Below are positions 16,958 to 25,562 of a stretch of DNA of 64,000 nt, one piece after another. The stretch spans positions 4,464,001-4,528,000 of the forward strand of contig NZ_CP109181.1 in assembly GCF_036248275.1 (NCBI RefSeq), given 5' to 3'. The position numbers and the translations under genes were made by a program. The notes under the pieces were generated by a model. That model was not told the origin of the DNA. It saw nothing but the letters and a program-made list of their open reading frames with translations, and did not search any database. The stretch's first letter is position 1, and the number at the start of each line of letters is the position of its first letter. This DNA comes from Streptomyces sp. NBC_01716. GTDB taxonomy: Bacteria > Actinomycetota > Actinomycetes > Streptomycetales > Streptomycetaceae.

Positions 16958-17149
16958 ATGCCCGCTCGCGACAGCTTCCACTCCGTGATGCGTATCGGCC
17001 CTGTGCAGATCGGCACCCACCGCGACCGTACCGGCCGCACCGTCCACGCCGCCGTCTGCACTGCCGACCGCTGCGGCTGGTCCGCCGACTACTCCAACCG
17101 GACCGCCGCCCAACTCGCCGCCCGTACCCACCGCTGCACCGTCCGTTAG
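16958..17149 (+). CDS. Mobile-element transfer protein, small Cys-containing
   Basis: 63 residues. Strand-rich RIGPVQIGTHRDRTGRTVH, then CTADRCGWSADYSN and a C-terminal HRC. This type of small protein recurs in the spread region of Streptomyces elements. Spaced five bases from the preceding stop. Confidence 0.65.
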   Translation: MPARDSFHSVMRIGPVQIGTHRDRTGRTVHAAVCTADRCGWSADYSNRTAAQLAARTHRCTVR

Positions 17150-17161
17150 GAGACAGCGTCC

Positions 17162-17317
17162 ATGGACGTCCCCCTCTGGATCGCCCTGCTGGTCGTCGGC
17201 TACCTCGGCATCAAGCTCTTCCGCCCGCCGGTGTGGCTGATCTGCGTGCTCCTCCTCGGCGGCTACCTCCTCGCCGACAGCCTCTTCGGCTCCGTCATCG
17301 ACACCGCCGTCAAGTAA
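17162..17317 (+). CDS. Two-helix membrane peptide of the spread operon
   Basis: 51 residues: MDVPLWIALLVVGYLGIKLF then PPVWLICVLLLGGYLLADSL, two membrane helices and a short tail. Starts 12 bases after the previous stop with GGAGACAG upstream. Position and topology fit an Spd-type spread protein. Confidence 0.7.
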   Translation: MDVPLWIALLVVGYLGIKLFRPPVWLICVLLLGGYLLADSLFGSVIDTAVK

Positions 17318-17344
17318 CCCGCGCCCGGGAGAGGAGAACCACCC

Positions 17345-17659
17345 ATGTTCCAGCCCAAGATCCCGACCATGCCGCAGCCCTCTGGCCTGGTCACCCCGCC
17401 CGCCGTCGTCCAGCCGACCACCATCACGCCGGGCACGCCTGCCCCGGCACCCGCCGCCGCCCCTGAGCCGTCCCGTCCGGTCGTACAGCTCACCCCCGGC
17501 ACTGCGGTCGCGCTCGTCGGTGCCGGTACTGCCGTCGTCCTGGTCGTCGGCACCGTCCTGGTCTCGCTGCTCCTGGCGGTCGCCGTCACCGGTGCCTCGG
17601 TCGCCGTCTGCGCGGTCGTCCTGCGCTCCCTGACCGCGTCCGACGCCAAACGCCGCTGA
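17345..17659 (+). CDS. Spread-type membrane protein (SpdC/SpdD-like)
   Basis: 104 residues. A Pro/Thr/Ala-rich N-terminus (about 1-45) precedes a long hydrophobic block (VALVGAGTAVVLVVGTVL, VSLLLAVAVTGASVAVCAVV), then LRSLTASDAKRR. Good GAGAGGAG box upstream. Typical last spd gene before rep. Confidence 0.7.
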   Translation: MFQPKIPTMPQPSGLVTPPAVVQPTTITPGTPAPAPAAAPEPSRPVVQLTPGTAVALVGAGTAVVLVVGTVLVSLLLAVAVTGASVAVCAVVLRSLTASDAKRR

Positions 17660-17750
17660 CCGGCCCCCGGGCGGCCTCGATACCGCCAAGCATCCGCCGC
17701 CCGGGAGCCGTGCCCACCGATCGATCTCGCAACCGGAAGGAACCCCCAGC

Positions 17751-19166
17751 ATGGCCCACCGGCCCTCACCCTCGAAACAGAAGCGGTCCATGCCCGCCCC
17801 ACAGCTCGATCCGACCGTCCTCGGGGACGTCCTCCGGGTGGCCTCGGCCTCCGACTACACCCGCTGGGAGGACCAGATCCGCCGCACCGGCGGCTGCGCG
17901 GACCCCGTCCACCTGAGCGGCTGGGTCACCCACAAGGACAAGGCCACCGGCGAGACCCTGCACCGCTACTCCACCGCGTACGAGCCGGGCGGGCGCCTCC
18001 GCATCGCCTGCGGCAACCGCCGCGCCTCCCGCTGCCCCTCCTGCGCCTGGACCTACGCGGGCGACACATACCACCTGATCCGTGCCGGCCTCGCAGGAGA
18101 CGACCGCCGCGACATCACCGCCGGCGTCCGCGACCACCCGCGCGTCTTCGCCACCCTCACCGCACCCTCGTTCGGCCCTGTCCACAACCGCCCCGACCGG
18201 GGCACCTGCCGGTGCGGCACGGCGCACGCCTCGGACTCCGGGGACCTGGGATCCGCCCTTGATCCGGAGACCTACGACTACGCGGGCGCTGTGCTCTTCA
18301 ACAACCATGCTGGGGAGCTCTGGCAGCGTTTCACCACCCGACTCCGCCGCGAACTCGCCATCCACGCAGGAATCCCACGCCGTGAGCTGGGTGACCACCT
18401 CCGCGTCTCCTTCGGCAAGGTCGCCGAATTCCAGAAGCGCGGAGCCCTCCACTTTCACGCCGTCGTACGTCTCGACGGCCCGGAGGGACCTTGTACGCCG
18501 CCGCCCTCTTGGGCCACGGTTGATCTCCTCACGGACGCGATACGCGCCGCAGCCGCGCACTCGTACACGTCAGTCGCCGTCCCGGCTGCCGGTGATCAGT
18601 CGTCCCGGACCTTCCGATGGGGACGACAGCTCGATGTCCGCCCGGTCAAGGCCTTCGGTGACGGTTCCGACGTCACCGAACAGGCAGTCGCCTCGTACGT
18701 GGCCAAGTACGCCACCAAAGCCGCCGAGAACACCGGCACCCTGGACCGCCGTATTGGTGAACTCGCCGAACTCGACCGCCACCGCGTTCCCGATCACACC
18801 CGTCGGCTCATCACCGCATGCCGTGAGCTCGACAGCCTCTATCCGGACCGGCGCCTCTGGGCCTGGGCGCACATGCTCGGGTTTCGCGGCCACTTCTCGT
18901 CCAAGTCCCGCACCTACTCGACCACCCTCGGCGCCCTCCGCCAGGAACGCGCCGACTACCGCGCCGCCCAGGAAGCTCCCGCCCTCGGCCTCGCCGACCG
19001 TGAACCGGACACGGTCCTCGTCCTGACGGACTGGCAGTACGTCGGCCACGGGCACACCCCTGGCGAAGGGGCTCTAGCCGCCACCATCGCCCGTGACCTC
19101 CAGACCAACCGCGAGACCGCCCGCGCCGCACTGAAGGACCGCACAGCCAACGAGGGGGAGTGGTGA
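17751..19166 (+). CDS. repSA: Replication initiator, RepSA-like
   Basis: 471 residues, GGAAGGA box before the ATG. Shows a cysteine-rich region (RIACGNRRASRCPSCAWTYAGD), FATLTAPSFGPVH, the metal-binding FQKRGALHFHAVVRL and the ASYVAKYATKAAE segment with candidate catalytic tyrosines, as in rolling-circle initiators of AICEs. In pSAM2-type elements rep, xis and int form one operon, and here rep overlaps xis. Confidence 0.9.
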   Translation: MAHRPSPSKQKRSMPAPQLDPTVLGDVLRVASASDYTRWEDQIRRTGGCADPVHLSGWVTHKDKATGETLHRYSTAYEPGGRLRIACGNRRASRCPSCAWTYAGDTYHLIRAGLAGDDRRDITAGVRDHPRVFATLTAPSFGPVHNRPDRGTCRCGTAHASDSGDLGSALDPETYDYAGAVLFNNHAGELWQRFTTRLRRELAIHAGIPRRELGDHLRVSFGKVAEFQKRGALHFHAVVRLDGPEGPCTPPPSWATVDLLTDAIRAAAAHSYTSVAVPAAGDQSSRTFRWGRQLDVRPVKAFGDGSDVTEQAVASYVAKYATKAAENTGTLDRRIGELAELDRHRVPDHTRRLITACRELDSLYPDRRLWAWAHMLGFRGHFSSKSRTYSTTLGALRQERADYRAAQEAPALGLADREPDTVLVLTDWQYVGHGHTPGEGALAATIARDLQTNRETARAALKDRTANEGEW

Positions 19167-19390
19167 CCGTGGCGGACCGACTGCTCACCGTGAATCAGGT
19201 CGCCGAACGCCTCGGCACCGGTCTTCGCTTCCCTCGCCGGCTCATCGAGGAACGCCGCATCACGTTCGTCAAGGTCGGCCGACACGTCCGCATCCCCGAG
19301 AGTGCCGTGGAGGAGTACGTCAGTGCCCACACGGTGGCGCCGATCGTCCTGCGGCCCGCCTCGGCGTACTCGTACCGGAGGGCTGCCTGA
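19163..19390 (+). CDS. xis: Excisionase (MerR-like helix-turn-helix)
   Basis: About 75 residues. LLTVNQVAERLGTGLRFPRRLIEERRITFVKVGRHVRIPESAVEEYV is the wHTH of element excisionases (quoted in part: key residues NQVAERL, VGRHVRIP). The GTG at 19163 overlaps the rep stop; GTG at 19169 has better spacing from AGGGGGAG. Its stop overlaps the int ATG. Confidence 0.82.
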   Translation: MTVADRLLTVNQVAERLGTGLRFPRRLIEERRITFVKVGRHVRIPESAVEEYVSAHTVAPIVLRPASAYSYRRAA

Positions 19391-20538
19391 TGGCCGCCAA
19401 GCGTAAGTCCCGACGTGCCTTCGGTCGGATCCGGAAGCTGCCGTCCGGCCGGTTCCAGGCTCGGTATCCGGGGCCTGACGGCGTGCTGCGTGCCGCTGAT
19501 CAGACGTTCGCGACAACGACGGACGCCGATCGCTGGCTGGCACGGAAGCGAATCGAGATGGAGGAGGGCCGCTGGCTCGACCCCGCCGAGGGACGGACCA
19601 CCGTCCGCGATTGGTCGGCACGATGGCTCACCGCGGTCTCCCCGCAGCTCAAGCACAAGACACAGGCGTCGTACCGGTCCCTGATCAACTCGCTGATCGT
19701 TCCGGCGCTCGGTGATCGTGAGCTGTCCAGCCTCCGGCCGATCACCATCGTGGAATGGGTCGGTGCGATGAAGACACGCGGTCTCAGCGCATCGCGGATC
19801 AGGCAGGCCTACCGGGTGCTCTCGCAGATCATGCGGGCGGCCGTCGACAACGAGATGATCGGGCAGACCCCGTGCCGGGGTGTGAAGCTGCCTCGAATGC
19901 CGCAGACCGAGCCGCACATCCTCACCCCGCTGGAAGCCTCACGGATTGTGCGGAGCGCGACGAAACCGCATGACCTGCTGATCTCTTTGCTCGCCTACGC
20001 GGGTCTGAGGGTTGGTGAGGCGTTCGCGCTGCGGCGGGCGGACATCGATGTGTCCGGCGGCCTGGTCCTCGTTGATGAGAACCTGGCCGAAGCGAACGGC
20101 ACTCTTGTCTTCGACACCCCCAAGTCCCATCAAAAACGGGTCCTGCGCATCGGGCCGTCACTCGCGGCGCGGATCGGCCGGCACCTGGAAACGCTGACCG
20201 GCGGGGAGGACGCTCTCCTCTTCGTCACGCCCGGCGGGAAGCCTCTGCGCTACAACCAGTGGCGCAAGGCGTACTTCGACCCCGCCGTCTCGGCTGCTGG
20301 CCTGACCGATGTCACCCCACATGATCTGCGTGCCTCGCACGGCACATGGGTCGCCGACCGGTACGGCGTCATGACCGCTGCTCATCGGCTCGGCCACTCG
20401 AACGCGAGCGTCACTACCCGGCACTACGCCCGGCCTGTCGTCGGCCGTGACGAACAGGTTGCCGAAGCGGCGGACTCCTGGCTCAGTGGCAACGAAGACA
20501 ATGACGACGGCTCCGCTGCGGTGCCTGCTCAGACGTGA
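19390..20538 (+). CDS. int: Tyrosine-recombinase integrase
   Basis: 382 residues: arm-binding N-terminus (GRIRKLPSGRFQARYPGPDG), core-binding domain with SAM-like helices (about 70-165), and catalytic domain with Arg in YAGLRVGEAFALR, HDLRASHG, LGHSNAS and nucleophile Tyr in TTRHYARP. All catalytic residues are present. Directs site-specific recombination at tRNA-Ser. Unlike pSAM2, where int adjoins the att site, 1.86 kb separate it from attR here. Confidence 0.95.
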   Translation: MAAKRKSRRAFGRIRKLPSGRFQARYPGPDGVLRAADQTFATTTDADRWLARKRIEMEEGRWLDPAEGRTTVRDWSARWLTAVSPQLKHKTQASYRSLINSLIVPALGDRELSSLRPITIVEWVGAMKTRGLSASRIRQAYRVLSQIMRAAVDNEMIGQTPCRGVKLPRMPQTEPHILTPLEASRIVRSATKPHDLLISLLAYAGLRVGEAFALRRADIDVSGGLVLVDENLAEANGTLVFDTPKSHQKRVLRIGPSLAARIGRHLETLTGGEDALLFVTPGGKPLRYNQWRKAYFDPAVSAAGLTDVTPHDLRASHGTWVADRYGVMTAAHRLGHSNASVTTRHYARPVVGRDEQVAEAADSWLSGNEDNDDGSAAVPAQT

Positions 20539-20552
20539 TCTAGAGTCCGTCT

Positions 20553-20739
20553 TCAAACGGATCTCGCCCAGAGCAGGAATGTCACCAGACTGACCGCTGC
20601 CTCGTAGGAGGTGGCGGTCTTGTCGTATCTGGTCGTGATACCGCGGAGCCTTTAGCCGGTTGAAACAGCGCTCGGCGACGTTGCGTCGGCGGTAGACCTG
20701 CCGGTCGAATGCCGGTGGCCGGCCGCCGTCCGTTGTCGG
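20553..20739 (-). pseudogene. IS5-family transposase remnant
   Basis: On the minus strand the C-terminal piece reads GGRPPAFDRQVYRRRNVAER, CFNRLK, then after a frameshift LRGITTRYDKTATSYEAAV and FLLWARSV-stop, the recognisable end of DDE transposases of the IS5 type. Only about 60 codons survive. The adjoining GAGTCCGTCTTCAAACG is probably the IS end. Confidence 0.7.
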
Positions 20740-20814
20740 TCTATGACGAGTTGACCGGCACCCACCCCTTCACCACCCACCCGACCACGAGGTGATCTTC
20801 CCGTTGTGCGGTAC

Positions 20815-22095
20815 TCAGCCCTCGGTGGGGTAGGCGACAAGCTCACGGTCCACCAGTACCAGGCCCTGGTACTCGTTTACCAATACTGGAGCGACGTCGA
20901 GCCCGGCGGGCCTGTCCTTGCCGGTCCGGGCGTCAAGGGCCACCGCGGTGGTCGACGAGGCGCGGGCGTAGATCCTGCCGTGCCAGGATGCTGTGACCTT
21001 GGGGGCGAAGCGGCCGTCAGCCTGGCCGTCCTCCAACCGCCAGAGTTCCTTGCCGCTGGTGGAGTCCAGGGCGACGAGAAGGCTCTGAGACGTGCAGACG
21101 AGAGTCTTGGCCTGGTCGAACGGGCAGCTCAAATTGTCCAGGCCCTTGGGCACGTCCGTCTGTACCTTGCCGGTGCCAGGCTTCAGGAGCCGGTCGAAGC
21201 GCGTGCCCTCGTCGCCGGCGTAGCCCCGCACCCGAACGAGGGACGGGCCGGCAGATTCGACGGTGGTGTCACCGATGTTCTTCTCTGTCCGCCACTTCTC
21301 CTTGCCGGTGGCCGGGTCGGCCCCGACCAGCTGGTCGGGGCCGAATCCGCCGAGAATATCGACGCCCACCGCGGCCTCGGCGGTGACGGCCCGCGTCCTC
21401 ATGTTCTGTGCTGTCCACCGCACCTGGTGCGTGGCGATGTCGATACCGGCCGTCGCCGCGTTGTAGCCGGTGTACACGGTCACGATGACGTTGCCGCCCG
21501 CGAAGCCGACCACGTGAGCCTCGGGCGTGGAACTGTCGCGCTCTGCCCATGCTCGCGGGATTCTGAGCGATGTACTCCAGGCGGCCTTTCCTGTCTCTGG
21601 CGTGGTGGCGACGACCTCGAGCTCCATCGAGGGAGACTGCGTTCCAGCGCCGGGCTGTCTGGTGACGAACGGCGTCACGACCAGGGAGCCGTCGGCCGAC
21701 ACGAGCGGCGCGGTCGCATCATCGTCTTCGCCCAGGGCCTCCGCGCGCGGGCGCGCCACCGCCACCACCTTCCCGGTGGTCAGGTCGACGGTCTGCATTC
21801 GGTCGGCGGAGGCCACATACGCCGACGTGCGGTGCAGGGCCACCGCGAGGTCACGCACATCGCCCAGCAGATTGGTCCGGCCCGCCGTCGCCTCCGGCGG
21901 CAGGGCCACCGCTCCCCGGGCGGTGAACGACTCTGGCGGATCGTGCTGAACGCGCTCCGGCCTCCCCTTTTCTGCGGGCCCCTCCGAGGAAGAATCCGAC
22001 GGCACCCCGTCTGCAGGACCCCTGTCCGCCGGTGAACCGCAGGCCGAAAGGCCAATGGCGAGAAGTGCAACAAGACAGAACCGCCGCGCGCGCAT
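20815..22095 (-). CDS. PQQ-binding-like beta-propeller lipoprotein
   Basis: 426 residues. Lipoprotein signal MRARRFCLVALLAIGLSAC (lipid Cys19), Ser/Glu-rich linker, then propeller blades with PQQ-like repeats (TVDLTTGKVVAV, VGADPATGKEKWRTEK, LVALDSTSGKELWRLED, AVALDARTGKDR). Extracytoplasmic; such domains scaffold envelope or kinase-associated functions, but the role here is unknown. It lies inside the element between int and attR and looks like chromosomal-type cargo. The start was placed at the ATG with GGAAAGGGAG; a GTG five codons upstream is possible. Confidence 0.78.
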   Translation of the reverse strand: MRARRFCLVALLAIGLSACGSPADRGPADGVPSDSSSEGPAEKGRPERVQHDPPESFTARGAVALPPEATAGRTNLLGDVRDLAVALHRTSAYVASADRMQTVDLTTGKVVAVARPRAEALGEDDDATAPLVSADGSLVVTPFVTRQPGAGTQSPSMELEVVATTPETGKAAWSTSLRIPRAWAERDSSTPEAHVVGFAGGNVIVTVYTGYNAATAGIDIATHQVRWTAQNMRTRAVTAEAAVGVDILGGFGPDQLVGADPATGKEKWRTEKNIGDTTVESAGPSLVRVRGYAGDEGTRFDRLLKPGTGKVQTDVPKGLDNLSCPFDQAKTLVCTSQSLLVALDSTSGKELWRLEDGQADGRFAPKVTASWHGRIYARASSTTAVALDARTGKDRPAGLDVAPVLVNEYQGLVLVDRELVAYPTEG

Positions 22096-22296
22096 GAACT
22101 CCCTTTCCACCCGCAGCGAGGCAACGCTGCCGCTGATGATCAAACCGCAGCATGTCACGACCCGTACACGGTCGGATGCGGGTGCTCGGACACTGGCCGA
22201 AAGCCGACGAACGAGCCGCGTGCCCCGATAGCCGTGGCTGGGGTGTTCGCTGTCGGAGAGGTACTCCGAGCACGACAAGAGAGCCGATCGGGTGCT

Positions 22297-22387
22297 GGGG
22301 CACGTAGCGGGCACGACACCGAGGGCGACGGCCGGAGCTGGGAGCGCACAAGCCTCTGAGCTGCGAAGGGGACCAAAACGTGCCCGA
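22297..22387. other. Candidate integrase arm-type sites, right
   Basis: GGGCACG at 22298-22304 and 22309-22315 (11-base spacing) and inverted CGTGCCCG at 22380-22387, on the element side of attR. The rest of 22096-22396 holds no convincing gene. Confidence 0.5.
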
Positions 22388-22396
22388 CGAGCGAAA

Positions 22397-22457
22397 GGTC
22401 TTGAAAACCGTCGTGGCAGCGATGTCACCGTGGGTTCAAATCCCACACCCACCGCAG
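22397..22457. other. attR core, 61-bp direct repeat
   Basis: Identical to 5669-5729, i.e. the 3' part of tRNA-Ser(TGA) without its 5' half. It marks the right end of the element. Confidence 0.95.
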
Positions 22458-22480
22458 CAGGCCAAGGTAGTTGCAGGTCA

Positions 22481-22513
22481 GAAGGGGCGCCTCCAGGCAG
22501 GAGGCGCCCCTTC
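22481..22513 (+). terminator. Original tRNA-Ser terminator, stranded beyond attR
   Basis: GAAGGGGCGCCTCC-AGGCA-GGAGGCGCCCCTTC, a perfect 14-bp stem 24 bases after the tRNA-derived repeat, the place of a tRNA terminator before integration. It also overlaps the end of the convergent decayed gene. Confidence 0.8.
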
Positions 22514-23578
22514 AGCGTTGCCGCCCCCGGGGGCCGGCCGGTGGGAGGGAGTGAGAAGCCGGGTTGGAGGAGTAGTTCCCGACGCTCCAGGGATCGCGTT
22601 GGAGCACTCCCAGCAGCCAAGGCATGTTCTTCCGGTTCGTGACCAGGAGCACCCGGACGCCCCCGTCCTCGCACTCCAGCACCACTGGTCCGGGTCCGTC
22701 CAGTACGGCGGGCGGGTGCCGAGAGCGGTCAGGGGCGCGGGGATGCGGCGGCGGAAGGCGGCGCCCGTGTGGTCGGGGGACGACCACAGCGATGTGGGGC
22801 CGGCCACCAGGAAAGCGTTGGTCGCGTACGGGACTTCGCCCACGATCCGGCCAGGGAAGACATGTTCCTCGGCCGGCACGGACGGTGTCAGCACGATCGT
22901 GTCGTCGCCGTGCATACGGCGGCTGAGGATCAGGGCCGTCACCGAACCGGCCGCCAGGATCACCAGTGCGGCCGGCCCGGCCACCCGGATCGCCGCCCCC
23001 GAAGCTGTCGGTGACCCATGGCGCGGCCGCCGCCAGCAGGGTGAGGGGGATCGTGCCCATGAGTGGCACGCCGACCTGCCAAGGGTCGGCCCTGGCCGTG
23101 ACGCCGGAGTGGCGGGCCCACCAGTACCAGACCCACAGCATTCCCAGCCCGAAGGCGCCGAAGCCGAGGCCGAAGGCGCTGAAGGGTTTGTAGTCGTCGC
23201 GTGGGTCGGCCGTCGTGTACGAGCGGGCGGAGTCGAAGTCGACATACCTGATCTGCCCCCGCCAGTACGTGACTTCGACGCTCGTCCCCGCCCCGGATAC
23301 GGGGGCTGCTGGACGTACCGTCCGCCTCGGTGAGGTGGAGGAGGTACGAGGGTGTCTTCCGTCCCTCCACGGGTTCGGTCCGGTCGATCCGTGCCGCCGC
23401 GGTGCGCAGGCAGTCCTCGCCCGATTCGCATCTGACCGCGGCCCGGAACGCGCGCCCGTCGTCGAGCGCCCTGGGCACGTTGAACAGCAGCAGCCACGCC
23501 GCCACCGGCGCGCGACGGCGCGGGGGGAACCGGCAGAGGGCCGACCGCAGAGCAGGGGCGGACGTCGGCGCCGGTCAT
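22512..23578 (-). pseudogene. Decayed membrane-protein gene with four frameshifts
   Basis: GGAGGAACG-ATG at 23578 begins MTGADVRPCSAVGPLPV; the protein then continues across three frames as VAAWLLLFNVPRALDDGRAF, TSVEVTYWRGQIRYVDF, FSAFGLGFGAFGLGMLWVWY, GPAALVILAAGSVTALIL and VLLVTNRKNMPWLLGVLQ. Each switch is mended by one base in a C or G run (near 23540, 23305, 22995 and 22683). The repaired product would have about 355 residues with four or so helices and a DUF3592-like N-terminal region. Confidence 0.7.
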
Positions 23579-23682
23579 CGTTCCTCCACATCCGTGGGCA
23601 CAACCAGGCATGGAATTTCGATGTCTAGCAGATGACCAGCGGGACTCACGCTCCCGGCTCCGCATGTTCGAGGAGACCCACC

Positions 23683-24609
23683 GTGCATCACCACAAGCGC
23701 CTCTCGCGCATGACCTCAACTGCCTTGGCCTCAGCTGCGGTTGCCGCTGCCCTGCCGCTCGCCCTCGCGCCCGGGGCGTACGCGGATGAGACCGTCGCGC
23801 CGGATCTCGCCGTGTCTGAGCTGTCGGGGAATCAGCTCAGCCCCGGCGAGGTCCGTCACGACTCCGTCACCCTCACCAACAACGGCACCGCCGCCACCGA
23901 CGGCGTGACCTTCCGGCTGCGGCTCACGCGCGGGCTGGCCTTCACCGAGCCGGTCGACGGCTGCACGTACTCGACGGTCGGGGACAGGATCAAGCAGGCG
24001 CTGTGCGAGCTGGACGTCGGCATCGCGCCCGGCGAGAGCCACACGGTGCCGGTGACGTACAAGGTGCTGAAGAACGCGCTGATGGAGGTCGTCGAGTACG
24101 GCACGGACCGTACCGGCGGGGCCCCGGGCGAGGGTTACGACGAGGCCCACCGCCGGCTCGCGCTGAACACGGACAGTTCGGCCGATCTCGTCGCGACGGG
24201 GGACGAGGCCGCGGGGAAGCCCGGCGCCAAGGTCGTCGTCACGCCCGCGATCCGCAACGACGGACCGGGCTGGATCCAGAACAACGAGAGCGACGACCAC
24301 CCGGCGCTCCTCGTGAACATCCCCAAGGGCACGACGGCCGTCGAAGTCCCCGAGGAGTGCAAGCCGTTCGGGATCGACGGCCCGACCGGGCCCTCGGAAC
24401 CGGGGCACCCGAAGTACGTTTGCCAGGAGGACGACTACACCCTGGAGGTCGGTGAGATCGAGGCGTTCGCCATCGTCCTGAGGATCGACAAGGGGCGGCG
24501 GGCCGATACGTCCGGCGAGGTCAAGGCCACGTCGAACTACGACATCGACCCGGTCTACGACACCGACAAGTCCAACAACAAGGCGACGTTGACGATCGAC
24601 GTGCGGTAA
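23683..24609 (+). CDS. Secreted protein with DUF11-like repeats
   Basis: 308 residues; GTG start seven bases after GGAG. A long signal peptide ends near AYA-DETVAPDLAV. Two Ig-like segments follow: LSPGEVRHDSVTLTNNGTAATDGV...FRLRL and KVVVTPAIRNDGPGWIQNN, with cysteines that could pair (VDGCTYS/ALCELD and EECKPF/YVCQED). This is the pattern of DUF11 or CARDB adhesion-type modules on exported Streptomyces proteins. No sortase signal; probably free in the medium or wall-associated. Confidence 0.72.
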   Translation: MHHHKRLSRMTSTALASAAVAAALPLALAPGAYADETVAPDLAVSELSGNQLSPGEVRHDSVTLTNNGTAATDGVTFRLRLTRGLAFTEPVDGCTYSTVGDRIKQALCELDVGIAPGESHTVPVTYKVLKNALMEVVEYGTDRTGGAPGEGYDEAHRRLALNTDSSADLVATGDEAAGKPGAKVVVTPAIRNDGPGWIQNNESDDHPALLVNIPKGTTAVEVPEECKPFGIDGPTGPSEPGHPKYVCQEDDYTLEVGEIEAFAIVLRIDKGRRADTSGEVKATSNYDIDPVYDTDKSNNKATLTIDVR

Positions 24610-24641
24610 CCACCGTCGTACGCGGGCCGCTACACGGGGCG

Positions 24642-25562
24642 CTACGCGGGCCCCGCCGTCAGGCGTGACGCCGAGGCGATCGTCGCGCGCGCCTCGTGTT
24701 CGGTGAGGCCCGTTCGTACGGCGGCGTCGACCAGCGACTCCGCGAGGGCCTCGCCGAAGCCGTGCTCGTACGCCCGGCACGCCGCCCAGAACAGCCGGGT
24801 GTTGCGCTGGCCCGCGTGCGCGGCGAGGACGAACTGCACCAGGCCGTGGCCCTGCGCCGGGCGGCCCCGGCGTCCGCCCGGCCCCGCGTGGCGAGCGCGC
24901 TCGGGGGGCGTGAGCAGGCGCAGGAGGGCGCGTGGGCAGGGCGCGGGGGTGAGTCCGGCCGAGCCGGGGGCCAGCCGGTACGCGCCGCGGGCGGAGACGG
25001 AGCCCGGCCCGACGAGATAGCCGCCCGCGCCCCGTACGTCGATGCCGGGCGCGAGGCGGCCCGCCGAGTTGGGGACCGTGACTCCGGCGGGGCCGGACAG
25101 CCAGATGTGCCGGCCGCCGCTCGGGGTGAGCACGACGACGGTCTCGGGCAGCGTGAACAGATGCTGGAAGGCGAGTTGTTGGAGCGCGGCCGCCGAGTCC
25201 GGCGTGGCGTCGACGCCCGCGCCCAAACTGGAACCCGCCCCCGTCCGCGTGACGTCCAGGTCGATGCCGACGAGATGGTGCGGCGCCCGTCCGCAGGCGA
25301 TGCCGTAACCCGTCGCCCAGGGCGCGGCGGCGAACAGCGCCCGTACGGCGGCCGGGTCGGTCGTGGCGTCGTGCACCCCGTGACCTGGGAGGCCGCACTC
25401 ACCGCGGCAGGGGCTGGCCCCGGAACCGGGCCGGTCCCGATGGGGTGAGCGCAGGGCGGGGAGCTTGCTGGGGGACAGCGGGATGACGGGGAACCCGCTT
25501 TCGGCTGCTGAGAGCGCGTACGCGAGGGCCAGGGTGGTCGAGTGCGGGGCGGTGATGGCCAT
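24642..25562 (-). CDS. Bifunctional DNA primase/polymerase (archaeo-eukaryotic primase type)
   Basis: 306 residues. N-terminal AEP Prim-Pol fold: ALSAAESGFPVIPLSPSKLPAL, the CGLPGHGVHDATTD element, GIACGRAPHHLVGIDLDV with catalytic acidic residues, TPSGGRHIWLSGP and GIDVRGAGGYLVGPGS. The C-terminal third (RLFWAACRAYEHGFGEALAES, LTEHEARATIASA) is helical. No helicase domain. Stand-alone prim-pol genes occur in many Streptomyces chromosomes and may be element relics or act in replication restart. Confidence 0.85.
   Translation of the reverse strand: MAITAPHSTTLALAYALSAAESGFPVIPLSPSKLPALRSPHRDRPGSGASPCRGECGLPGHGVHDATTDPAAVRALFAAAPWATGYGIACGRAPHHLVGIDLDVTRTGAGSSLGAGVDATPDSAAALQQLAFQHLFTLPETVVVLTPSGGRHIWLSGPAGVTVPNSAGRLAPGIDVRGAGGYLVGPGSVSARGAYRLAPGSAGLTPAPCPRALLRLLTPPERARHAGPGGRRGRPAQGHGLVQFVLAAHAGQRNTRLFWAACRAYEHGFGEALAESLVDAAVRTGLTEHEARATIASASRLTAGPA

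Larger units (their letters stand above)
5669..22457. mobile_element. pSAM2-like integrative and conjugative element (AICE) in tRNA-Ser(TGA)
   Basis: A 16.8-kb element bounded by identical 61-bp direct repeats, the left one inside tRNA-Ser. It has the full AICE set: tyrosine integrase, excisionase, RepSA-type initiator, FtsK-like TraSA translocase, spread proteins, KorSA-like GntR repressor and a NUDIX Pif-like protein. Cargo: a type IIG-like restriction-modification locus and, unusually, an IS relic plus a PQQ-propeller lipoprotein between int and the right end. Int, Xis, Rep and Tra reading frames are intact, so mobility is plausible. Confidence 0.95.

Noticed and set aside
20806..22035. 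409-codon plus-strand open frame
   Set aside because: Opposite the PQQ-propeller lipoprotein, which has a lipobox and repeated blade motifs.
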